A stretch of DNA of 14,796 bases from contig DATHCB010000082.1 of assembly GCA_035319765.1 (NCBI GenBank), positions 1 through 14,796 on the forward strand. The letters are read 5' to 3'. The notes under the pieces were generated by a model. It had not been told where the DNA came from. It ran no database searches and saw nothing but the letters and a program-made list of their open reading frames with translations. Positions 1-7,100 of the stretch are shown in pieces; positions within the stretch are counted from its first letter, which is position 1; the number at the start of each line of letters is the position of its first letter. This DNA is from DATHCB01 sp035319765. Lineage in GTDB: Archaea; Thermoproteota; Bathyarchaeia; Bathyarchaeales; SOJC01. A program made the translations under genes and the position numbers.

Positions 1-170
1 AGCGACCTGCCAGACCCTCCGCAGATGACACAGTCAGCCGACTTTAAATTCTCATAAAGCGGCAACAGCTCTCTCTTCCTGACTCTCAAAATGTTATCCA
101 TTATCCTGTTTACGAACCCGACCGAGCTAATTTTCGCCCTAACCCTGCTCACACTCCCAGAAAGGGGCAT
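1..170 (-). CDS. SIS-domain-like protein, N-terminal part (runs off left edge)
   Basis: An open frame on the minus strand runs from an ATG at 170 to the window edge (56 codons) without a stop. An internal in-frame GTG (152) and ATG (101) are alternative starts. The last visible residues read LKSADCVICGGSGRS. This is a hydrophobic strand followed by a GSGRS turn, as at the first strand and phosphosugar-binding loop of SIS-domain isomerases, preceded by a basic, amphipathic helix (VRKRELLPLYENL). SIS proteins bind or isomerise phosphosugars in the cytoplasm. The frame starts 41 bases after the stop of the flippase-like gene on the same strand, so the two may be co-transcribed. A TATA-like stretch (TACATATTTT, about 190-200) would suit a leaderless start at 170. 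No clear Shine-Dalgarno is seen, so the start is open. The family call rests on one motif and is tentative. Confidence 0.5.
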   Translation of the reverse strand, partial: MPLSGSVSRVRAKISSVGFVNRIMDNILRVRKRELLPLYENLKSADCVICGGSGRS

Positions 171-211
171 TATATAGAAAGCAGGGAAAATATGTACTTT
201 GTCCTAGGCGC

Positions 212-1255
212 TCATGTGCTCGGCTTTCTGCCCAACAGAATCTCAACACCTGCCCACTGAAAGGCAAAGTAAGACACGACCAGCTTAAACCAGAGAGTAA
301 TAACCCTCGTCAACAAAGTCGCGGATAGACTATACGCAAGCGGAATGCCCAGCAACGTGTAGGAACTGGTCATAATAATCTCCGTAACTCCCACAAAAGA
401 AACACCAACCGAAGCCAACGCCCCTGTCAGCGCATACACGATGAGCACCTGGTCCACTGGCAATGGATATCCGAGAGCCGCAAAGGTAAGGAACACCACG
501 GAAACGTCAAAACCCCAACTTATGAAGCAAAGCACAACGGGCTTGACCATAGCCCTAGGATTAGAAATCAGAGTATGGAAACCCCCGTGAAACTCATTCA
601 ACGTCTCCTCCGCCCTTCGCCTGAAATCAGCCGAGTCCCAGCGACCTCGCCGGAAAAAGTCTATAGCCCTTATCAACCAGTTCAGCATTCTCCCGGTCGC
701 TGCAGGTCGCGCACTTATGTATGACACTAACAGCAACACAAAGACCGAAAGAAAAATGACGGCAGCGATGAATAACAAAACCAGACTAGAAAGAGTGTAA
801 TGCAAAGCCAGAAGAAACAAACCCGAGAACAGGCTGACAACCGTGATCACTATACTGATGATCTTCTGACTAACCACCGAAGCAACGATCCTCCCCGGAT
901 CCTCATCATAAGTCTTGGCCAACATGTATGACTTAGAAAGATCCCCGGAGAACCCAGGCTCAGGAACTACGACATCGAAGAACATTCCCGACCACATAAG
1001 CAAGAGAACTCTTCGAATTTTAGCCTCGCAATTCAAATTCCTCAACAGACTCTGCCACGCAAGTGACGAGAAAAAGACCGTTGCCAAAAAGGCAACAAAA
1101 GCCAGTGCATAATAGAAGAGGTTCGTCCGTGCAATCGTACTGGCGACATTCGTGGTTCGAACAAAATAATAAACGTAAAGCGCCAGCACTGTCAAGCCGA
1201 TTAGAACAAACACAAGAATCCTCCTCGACCAAGGCTTCTGCGGCGCCGCCGTCAT
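212..1255 (-). CDS. Flippase-like integral membrane protein (LPG_synthase_TM / UPF0104 family)
   Basis: The 347-residue protein is mostly hydrophobic, with about seven or eight membrane segments (roughly 12-32, 46-66, 80-95, 123-150, 155-180, 236-262, 266-290 and 305-340). The loop after the third segment reads VVPEPGFSGDLSKSYML, which resembles the proline/glycine-rich P-x-x-G-x-D-x-x-R/K loop of the lysylphosphatidylglycerol-synthase transmembrane (UPF0104) family. The later GVSFVGVTEIIM segment also fits. Length matches the usual 300-350 residues, and no soluble synthase domain is attached. Family members are thought to move lipid-linked or aminoacylated lipid substrates across the membrane; the substrate here cannot be told. 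ATG 1255 is preceded by GAGGT five bases upstream and a stronger AAGGAG further out. The probable SIS-domain gene follows on the same strand, so a role in sugar or cell-envelope metabolism is conceivable. Confidence 0.8.
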   Translation of the reverse strand: MTAAPQKPWSRRILVFVLIGLTVLALYVYYFVRTTNVASTIARTNLFYYALAFVAFLATVFFSSLAWQSLLRNLNCEAKIRRVLLLMWSGMFFDVVVPEPGFSGDLSKSYMLAKTYDEDPGRIVASVVSQKIISIVITVVSLFSGLFLLALHYTLSSLVLLFIAAVIFLSVFVLLLVSYISARPAATGRMLNWLIRAIDFFRRGRWDSADFRRRAEETLNEFHGGFHTLISNPRAMVKPVVLCFISWGFDVSVVFLTFAALGYPLPVDQVLIVYALTGALASVGVSFVGVTEIIMTSSYTLLGIPLAYSLSATLLTRVITLWFKLVVSYFAFQWAGVEILLGRKPST

Positions 1256-1628
1256 ATGAACCTCAATTCTCTCCTTCCAATGAACATCAATGATTAGCGT
1301 TTACCTAACCATCACACCCAAAATTCATTTCTAACTTCTCTGGCTACGCTTCTAAGTGAAAAAGAACTCATTCGCCTCAAAAGCCCCACAACAAAACAAC
1401 AGAAGACCAGCACTAAACTGAGAGAAACAGCCCCAGGAGCCCCTATCATAGCCTTCGCTATGAGGCGACCTATTCTTAACCTTTGTCATGAAAAACTGTG
1501 ATCTGGCAGTAAACAGAGAACTTAAACCATGACTAAACAATCTTAAGCAGCTCAGAGGCTGAACTAAGCTTAAAGCAGAATTGCCTATCCGTCAATTACG
1601 AGTCTCAACAAGAGCGAAGGAATTCGGA
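1256..1628. other. Divergent intergenic region with one perfect hairpin
   Basis: This spacer separates the minus-strand flippase gene from the plus-strand NUDIX gene and should hold both promoters. The only clear structure is a 7-base perfect inverted repeat, TCATAGC at 1446-1452 and GCTATGA at 1457-1463, around a CTTC loop. It has no following T-run, so it is not an obvious terminator; it could be an operator or part of a transcript. A 62-codon minus-strand frame here has low-quality composition and is not called. Confidence 0.4.
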
Positions 1629-2180
1629 ATGAATGACATTGAAGCATATCTGGCGAAGATTTCACGAGCTTTAAAGCCGACGACAGAGGAGACTAATGCA
1701 GATGCTGCAGTTGCTTTGCTGTTGAGAGCCTCCGGACATAGCTTTGAGGCCTTGTTCGTAAAGAGAGTTGAGAATCCAAAGGATTTCTGGTCAGGACAAG
1801 TAGCTTTGCCCGGAGGAAGACGCGAGACTAAGGACGAAAGTCTGAGGCAGACGGCAACAAGAGAAACCCTTGAAGAGACAGGCATCGATCTCACGAAGGG
1901 GTGTCGCTTTCTCGGAGCAATGAAGGTATTTACTTCCATCATAGGCCGTGTCAGAGTTCAGCCCTTCGTGTTTTTTCTAGAGCATGAAGTCTCGATCAAA
2001 TTAAACAGAAGCGAACTGGAAGAATATTCCTGGATCGAGTCCGAAAACTTAGCCAAGAATCGAGGGAGAACAAAATTCAGCTTCGAAGAGGTCCCATCCT
2101 TCAACGTTGATAAATACCGGATCTGGGGACTGACCTATAGAATCCTTGACGTATTCCTGGCCCTTGTCAAGTCTCCATAA
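1629..2180 (+). CDS. NUDIX hydrolase, CoA-pyrophosphatase type
   Basis: The 183-residue protein carries a Nudix box at about residues 62-86: GGRRETKDESLRQTATRE, then LEETG. The R-E and E-E residues that bind the catalytic magnesium are present. One residue more than in the canonical box separates the glycine from the first glutamate; CoA-type members often show this. The preceding FWSGQVALPGG resembles the GQVA-F/L-PGG signature of CoA pyrophosphatases (NUDT7/YeaB type), which cleave CoA or its derivatives to phosphopantetheine and 3',5'-ADP. Substrate preference is inferred from that motif only. The frame is open from a TTG at 1581, but ATG 1629 has AAGGA seven bases upstream and gives the usual length, so it is preferred. 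The gene stands alone and is followed by a terminator-like hairpin. Confidence 0.88.
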   Translation: MNDIEAYLAKISRALKPTTEETNADAAVALLLRASGHSFEALFVKRVENPKDFWSGQVALPGGRRETKDESLRQTATRETLEETGIDLTKGCRFLGAMKVFTSIIGRVRVQPFVFFLEHEVSIKLNRSELEEYSWIESENLAKNRGRTKFSFEEVPSFNVDKYRIWGLTYRILDVFLALVKSP

Positions 2181-2193
2181 ATCTCGCGAAAGG

Positions 2194-2251
2194 CGCTATT
2201 TTCCGCAAGTGCGCGCAAATAGCGGACGCCCAATATAATAAGGTCATTTTT
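2194..2251 (+). terminator. Hairpin plus T-run after the NUDIX gene
   Basis: CGCTATTT (2194-2201) pairs perfectly with AAATAGCG (2217-2224), with a further CGC/GCG pair inside. A TTTTT run follows at 2247-2251. It starts 14 bases after the NUDIX stop codon, so it is a plausible terminator. The distance between stem and T-run is longer than usual. Confidence 0.4.
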
Positions 2252-2294
2252 GTCAAAAGAAGCTTCCATTCATCTAGGCATGGTCTAAGAATTT

Positions 2295-2319
2295 GGGCCG
2301 GGGAGGATCGCTCCTGCCC
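2295..2319 (-). other. GC-rich hairpin in the tRNA-Ala trailer
   Basis: GGGC (2295-2298) pairs with GCCC (2316-2319) and GGAG (2302-2305) with CTCC (2311-2314), giving a compact stem five bases beyond the 3' end of the tRNA. Read on the minus strand it ends in CCGGCCC, which is fully complementary to the 5' acceptor strand GGGCCGG of the tRNA itself. It may assist 3' processing or termination, or may compete with the acceptor stem. No function is established. Confidence 0.35.
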
Positions 2320-2324
2320 GCTAA

Positions 2325-2431
2325 TGGACCGGGCGGGATTTGGATTCGCGAGCCCAGTGTTTGAAGCACTGTGCTTCCCGCGGCCTCCACGATGCCAACG
2401 TGGCGATCATACCAAGCTGATCTACCGGCCC
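2325..2431 (-). tRNA. tRNA-Ala (anticodon GGC), interrupted by a 32-base intron
   Basis: The minus strand folds as a cloverleaf. The acceptor is GGGCCGG with CCGGTCC, the D-stem GATC/GATC, the anticodon stem CCACG/CGTGG with loop TTGGCAT (anticodon GGC), and the T-stem GCGGG/CCCGC. The discriminator is A73 and no CCA is encoded. G3 faces U70, the main identity element of tRNA-Ala, which confirms the anticodon reading. The gene is 107 bases long. Removing 32 bases between T-stem and T-loop gives a 75-base mature tRNA. The resulting T-loop reads TCCAAAT, so position 55 would be C rather than the near-universal T, an oddity. A TATA-like element lies about 28 bases upstream of the 5' end, as expected for an archaeal tRNA promoter. 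Confidence 0.93.
2345..2376 (-). other. Archaeal tRNA intron at noncanonical position 53/54
   Basis: The intron lies between T-stem base 53 and T-loop base 54 rather than at the usual 37/38. CGCG at the end of exon 1 pairs with CGCG at the 3' end of the intron, forming the 4-base central helix. The flanking three-base bulges are GGA (cut GG/A) and AAT (cut AA/T), matching the rule that the splicing endonuclease cuts within each bulge. The intron then pairs AGC/GCT and CAGTG/CACTG around a seven-base loop. The outer exon helix is weak, so this is a relaxed bulge-helix-bulge. Confidence 0.8.
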
Positions 2432-2453
2432 TCGAGAAAGTAGCAACGCAGAA

Positions 2454-2466
2454 AACTATTAAGGAT
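2454..2466 (-). promoter_or_regulatory. TATA-like promoter element of tRNA-Ala
   Basis: On the minus strand, CTTAATAG (2456-2463), with an A-rich stretch just upstream, is centred about 28 bases before the tRNA 5' end. This is the expected distance for TBP/TFB-driven initiation at or near base 1. Confidence 0.55.
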
Positions 2467-2588
2467 TTTGCACGCCGTGCTCGGGTTAAAACCGGCTGAA
2501 AACAGCTACGTGCGTTGAAGCAGCTGTCAATTAACGTAGACTTCCGTAAATTTGGTTGTCAAAGTTTGCTTTGTTTTTGGAAGCTTGT

Positions 2589-2909
2589 TTAATGCTCTTC
2601 CTGTAATTTCTTTGCTAATTCCTCGCCTTTCTTGGTGAGTTCGTACTCGCGGTACGCACTGCGATGGGTATATTTCATCTTGCCTTTTATGATGTTTCCT
2701 CTCTCCAGCATGTTCAGGGCCCTTTCATACTTTTTCAAATCTTCAGGTTCTTGGCCTTCAACCCAGACTCTAAGATCCCATTTCTTGGCTTCCGCGATTT
2801 GAAGAATGAGTGATTTGTAGTTTCCTAATTCCTTGTCGATAGCGACCATTCTGCTTTCGCAGTCTTCTTCGGCCACTTTGTGCAGAGTTCCCAAGAGGTC
2901 CGAGGACAC
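2589..2909 (-). CDS. Small winged-helix-like protein
   Basis: The 106-residue cytoplasmic protein is rich in charged residues. Its second half, ALNMLERGNIIKGKMKYTH followed by YREYELTKKGEELAKKLQEEH, has the pattern of a recognition helix, a beta wing and a closing helix ending in the YELTKKGEELAKKL type common in archaeal winged-helix regulators. The first 50 residues are helical and have no recognised motif. GTG 2909 is chosen because an in-frame TGA stands two codons upstream and a TATA-like box (GGTTTAAATC, 2944-2953) places transcription start only about 10-15 bases before it. It is a probable DNA-binding protein with unknown target. It is transcribed alone, with the tRNA gene downstream on the same strand. 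Confidence 0.65.
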   Translation of the reverse strand: MSSDLLGTLHKVAEEDCESRMVAIDKELGNYKSLILQIAEAKKWDLRVWVEGQEPEDLKKYERALNMLERGNIIKGKMKYTHRSAYREYELTKKGEELAKKLQEEH

Positions 2910-2943
2910 TTTTCATTACCGAGTCATTAAAGCCGATTACGAA

Positions 2944-2953
2944 GATTTAAACC
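2944..2953 (-). promoter_or_regulatory. TATA-like box of the winged-helix gene
   Basis: GGTTTAAATC on the minus strand is centred about 40 bases before GTG 2909. This predicts a short leader of around 10-15 bases. Confidence 0.45.
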
Positions 2954-2983
2954 TAATTCTCAGAATTAGCATTCAAATTTGGG

Positions 2984-3253
2984 CTATCTTTTTCGCCAGT
3001 AGATTATTCCAGCGATCAGCCAACTGATTATCGTGCTTATCGGTGCAATGGGACAGTGAGATCTGTAACCGAGCAAGCCTACCTTGCTCGAAGGGTCAGG
3101 AATCAAAGTCCATATTCCAAGAACCACGGCTACCGCGATTCCAACCCAATAGTACCACTTCAATCGAGTGCCCTCAGGTTCGTGTTTGTGGGAAGATCTT
3201 AATTGATTCTCCTTATAATTTTTCGAGAGAAGGATACATGATGCGTGTACCAT
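2984..3253 (-). CDS. Small two-helix membrane protein
   Basis: The 89-codon frame encodes two hydrophobic segments, WYYWVGIAVAVVLGIWTLI (about 33-51) and ISTIISWLIAGIIYW (about 72-86), joined by a short polar loop that includes GYRSHCPIAP; it ends in a basic WRKR tail. This suggests a small integral membrane protein; no function is recognised. The only standard in-frame start is ATG 3253, which overlaps the end of the DUF488 gene by 41 bases and has no good ribosome site. A strong AAGGAGA at 3208-3214 sits on the DUF488 stop codon, but the codon at the right distance is TTA (3202-3200). The true N-terminus is therefore uncertain. The gene is probably co-transcribed with DUF488. Confidence 0.6.
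   Translation of the reverse strand: MVHASCILLSKNYKENQLRSSHKHEPEGTRLKWYYWVGIAVAVVLGIWTLIPDPSSKVGLLGYRSHCPIAPISTIISWLIAGIIYWRKR
3208..3214 (-). promoter_or_regulatory. Strong Shine-Dalgarno without a standard start codon
   Basis: AAGGAGA on the minus strand overlaps the TAA stop of the DUF488 gene (3213-3215), a layout typical of translational coupling. No ATG, GTG or TTG follows at 5-10 bases; the in-frame codon there is TTA. Either the downstream start is unusual or lost, or the motif is a coincidence. Confidence 0.45.
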
Positions 3254-3752
3254 CTACTTTTGCCCACGATGTGAGCGTATGGGGCAAAAGGCGGCCAGGG
3301 CCTAGAATATGTTGAACACGCACATCCCGAACGCCCAAAGCATCTGCAATCAAGGAGCGATGGCACCTCCAAGGCAGAGCCTCGGCGCACATTAAGGCAA
3401 TTCTTTCTCTTTCGGCAAATTCTATCAGTGCCTGCAGGCTTTCTTCAAACTCTTTCGATTGCATGTAATCGGCAAACCCTCGAAAAGACGCATTGCGCCA
3501 ACCTATATTCGGAGAATCCTTGAACGGCCGACGCAAACCTCCCAACCCCGCCATATGCACATAACCAATCCCGATGACACTCAACTGCGTTGGCAACGTT
3601 TCACGATTAAACTGCGGAACATGCCTCGAACGAGGAACCGTCCGAACATCAACAACCCTTTTCACAGCGTTTTCCAACAAAAGGCGATTAAAATCCTCCA
3701 ATGTTCGAGTGGAATGACCGATAGTCATTACGATGATCGATTGCGTAGACAT
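3213..3752 (-). CDS. DUF488 family protein
   Basis: The 179-residue soluble protein shows the DUF488 signatures in order: TIGHSTRTLEDF (about 10-21), DVRTVPRSRHVPQFN (35-49), the AGLGGLRRP loop (68-76) and CAEALPWRCHRSLIAD (122-137). The conserved cysteines are C122 and C130, with C130 followed by H131 and R132. Length is normal for the family. DUF488 proteins have no firmly established reaction. The conserved Cys/His/Arg cluster looks like an active or metal site, but this is inference. ATG 3752 is used because an in-frame TAA lies six codons upstream; AAGGAGAG is present but about 21 bases away, too far to act as a usual ribosome site. It leads a probable two-gene unit with the small membrane protein. 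Confidence 0.85.
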   Translation of the reverse strand: MSTQSIIVMTIGHSTRTLEDFNRLLLENAVKRVVDVRTVPRSRHVPQFNRETLPTQLSVIGIGYVHMAGLGGLRRPFKDSPNIGWRNASFRGFADYMQSKEFEESLQALIEFAERERIALMCAEALPWRCHRSLIADALGVRDVRVQHILGPGRLLPHTLTSWAKVDGTRIMYPSLEKL

Positions 3753-4125
3753 TTGTTTTTTCGTTTAAGAAACTCTCCTTCATCACTTCAACCAATTAAC
3801 AGATGAAGACAAGTGAAGAGCTTTGTGCATAGTTTTTCTATCTTGCGCGTAAGACAAAATAGAGTAATGGAAATGTCCAATTACCCGTTTTTTGTCAGTT
3901 CTTGCTTCTGCTAAGGCTCGCACGCGAAGTTTCTAGCCACAGGATGCTAAAACCATCCAAACTCGCACGCCTGCCCTAAGGTAGAAAAGGTTTTTCTGTT
4001 TCAGTGTTAATGAGCATCATGTGAGGAATGCCAAGATTGAATGATCGCCTGAAAGAGAAGGCTTCATGCAAGTTTGGCTTGGATTTTATAGAAGAATGAT
4101 TGTAAACCTGCAATAGGTGGTCTAA
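3753..4125. other. Divergent spacer with direct repeat and hairpin
   Basis: This 373-base spacer separates the minus-strand DUF488 gene from the plus-strand CheB-CheR kinase gene. It contains two copies of CTCGCACGC (3917-3925 and 3962-3970), 45 bases apart in the same orientation. Between them is a small stem, GGATG (3942-3946) with CATCC (3954-3958). The repeats could be binding sites for a regulator of the kinase gene. I see no coding frame of quality here. Confidence 0.35.
4084..4091 (+). promoter_or_regulatory. TATA-like box of the CheB-CheR kinase gene
   Basis: TTTTATAG is centred about 39 bases before ATG 4126, predicting a leader of roughly 13 bases. That leader would include the AGGTGG ribosome site at 4115-4120, five bases before the start. 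Confidence 0.5.
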
Positions 4126-7100
4126 ATGGCGAAAGCAGAGCGAAATAAACGTACAGAGAGAGCGAAAAACGAAGTCGCAAGACAAGGCGCCCCTAAGAAT
4201 GAAGAGAACGTGAGAACGAAACAGTCGTCTAGTAAGATCGAACCCTCCTTGAAAGCCGAGGTTGTCGAAGAAAAGCATTCTTTTCCAGTTGTCGGCGTTG
4301 GTGCATCGGCCGGTGGTTTGGAAGCCTATAATGAATTACTGGAGAATTTGCCCCTTAATACTGGCATGGCGTTTGTGTTCATCCAGCACTTGATGTCAGG
4401 GCAGGAGAGCATGCTTACTGACATTCTGTCAAGATCCACGAAGATGCCAGTTCTCACCGCAAAGAATAACATGCAAGTGCAGCCGAACAAGGTCTACGTT
4501 ATACCGCCAGACGTTAACATGACAATCGAGAAGGGCGTTCTGAAGCTTCAGCCTAAAATCTCCACGCAATATCGGCCCGTTGATCAGTTCTTGATTTCGT
4601 TGGCGTGGGATCTGAAAAATCTTGCAATCGGGGTTATTCTATCTGGAACTGGCACGGATGGAACTGAGGGCGTGAAGGCGATTCATGCCGAAGGCGGAAT
4701 TACTTTTGCTCAAGATGAAGAATCGGCGAAGTATCCTGGTATGCCGCACAGTGCCGCGTCTTCTGGGACTATCCATTTTGTGCTTCAGCCAAAAAAGATC
4801 GCTGAGGAATTGACAAGAATCGGTCGACACCCTCAGCTGAACCGTTCCGAGCTGAAGATCGTCGAAGCCGAAGTCAAGGAGGACAGTTTCAGAAGCATTT
4901 TGGCTTTGTTGAAGTTAGCTTTTGATGTTGATTTTGCCTACTACAAAGAAACCACTGTTATGCGACGAATTTCGAGGCGTATGGTGATACACAAGGTGGA
5001 GAATATCGATGATTATGTGAAATTCATCCGAGGAAATAAGAGCGAGCTGCAAGCGTTGCTTGATGACATGCTTATCGGTGTCACCAGTTTCTTCAGAGAG
5101 CCCGAGACGTTTGAGATTCTGAAGAGTAAAGTTTTTCCGATTATCGTGAAGGACAAATCTGCTCAGACTCCAATCAGAATCTGGGTGCCAGGCTGCTCCA
5201 CCGGTGAAGAAGTGTACTCCGTTGCCATCGCGTTGAAGGAGTTTATGGAGGACACACATGCCAATTCACCAACACAGATTTTTGGCACAGACGTGAATGA
5301 ACGCAACATAAACAAGGCGAGAGCCGGTGTTTATCCAGAGAACATAACCGCGAGTGTCTCCGAGCACCGTTTGAACCATTTTTTCAGCAAAGTTGACAAG
5401 GACTACCAGGTGAATAAGTCCATCCGTGAGATGTGCATCTTTGCGAAGCAGGATTTGACGAAGGATCCGCCCTTCTCTAATCTTGACATGGTGAGTTGTC
5501 GCAATGTTTTGATTTATTTTAAGCCCGTCATGCAGAAAAAGATCATTCCGATGTTTCATTATGCGCTGAAGCCGAAGGGCTACCTGGTTCTGGGCAATTC
5601 AGAGAGTATTGGCGCGTTTGAGGATCTATTCTCCCCGTTTGATAAAGGTCCTGTGTACTCGAAGAAGATGGCGCCATCGACGATTACCTTCGGTCTAGAG
5701 CCACTGGCGGAGTTTCGAAAGAAAGAGGTTCTCAAAAAAGCACCCATAGTGGAGAAACCCCTCTCTCTATTGCAAACGGAAGTTGAACACACTCTGACGA
5801 CGCGGTTTGTTCCCCCGAGTGTCCTTGTAAATAAAGATATGGAGATTCTGGCCTTTCGTGGGAACACAAACCCCTACCTTGAGCCCTCTTCAGGCGAGGC
5901 TAGCTTGAACTTGATGAAGATGCTTAAGCTCGACTTGAGGCTGGAACTCCAAACTCTGTTTTTCAGGGTGAAGAAGGAGAAGGTTCCACTTCGGCGTGAG
6001 GGTATACAGTTTGAGCATAATGGGAGTTCCAAGACGGTTGACGTCGAAATCATGCCCGTCAGCATTCCTGAGTCTGAGGAAACTTTCTTCTTGATCTTGT
6101 TCGAGCCGACCGAAGTTGCGCCAGTGTCCAGAAAAGGACCTAAGAAGCCAATAGTTGCCGTAGAGGGTGAGAAAGAGCGTCAGATTGAAGCGTTGCAACG
6201 CGAGCTCGGTTCGACAAAGGAGTCCTTGCAGACCATTATCGAGGAGCAGGAGGCGACAAATGAAGAGCTCAGGGCGGCTTTGGAAGAGGTACAGTCTACC
6301 AATGAAGAATTACAGAGCACTAACGAAGAACTGGAGACCGCCAGAGAGGAGCTTCAGTCGACGAATGAGGAGTTGAACACGCTAAACGAGGAGTTAGCGA
6401 ATAGAAATAGAGCGTTAAGCCAAGCTGTTAATGATTTGAACAACCTGTTTACAAACACTAACCTGGCTATTTTCATTCTTGATCTTGACTTGCGGGTGCG
6501 CCTTTTCACGCCATTAGCTGAAAAAATGTTCAACATCACCCCTGCTGACATGGGCCGGTCTATCAATGATTTCAAGCGGAGAATCGATGTTCCTGATTTG
6601 GAGAAGTTGATTCATGACGTTATCGACAATTTGACGTCGAAGGAGCGCGAGATTCAGGACGAGAGTGGTCATTGGTATCTTATGCGGATTCGTCCGTACA
6701 TGACCACAGAGAAGAAGATCGACGGTACAGTATTGTCATTCGTAGACATTGACGCCCATGTGCGTAGCAGGAAAGAGTTAGCGAAAGAAAGAGACATTCT
6801 TAAGGGAATCATGGAAAACACGAGCACTGAGATGGCCTACTTTGACGCCGACTTCAACATCGTGGCTGTCAACTCCGCCTTCGCAGAGAGTTCGGGGCAC
6901 GAAGTTGATGAATTGGTTGGGAAGAATCACTTCGCACTGTTCCCTGAGCCGGAGAATCAAGCCATTTTTGAGAGAGTCAGAAACACTGGTGAGCCTGTGG
7001 CGTTCTTTGACAAACCTTTCCTGTTTGTCGGCCAATCTGAGAAAGGGCCAACTTACTGGGATTGGACGCTCGCACCAGTGAAAGACGGAGAAGGACGAGT

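Noticed and set aside
1352..1540. A 62-codon minus-strand frame in the divergent spacer
   Set aside because: Low-complexity Phe/Ser-rich composition and no ribosome site or family motif.
2351..2375. Anticodon-arm-like hairpins in the tRNA intron (CAGTG, seven-base loop, CACTG), readable as anticodon TGA on the plus strand or TCA on the minus strand
   Set aside because: Neither strand gives matching acceptor, D and T arms around it; the hairpin is explained as the intron's internal stem.
2560..2578. CAAAG-TTTG-CTTTG followed by TTTTT on the plus strand
   Set aside because: The nearest plus-strand gene ends almost 400 bases upstream with its own hairpin, so there is no transcript for it to end; chance is likely in this AT-rich stretch.
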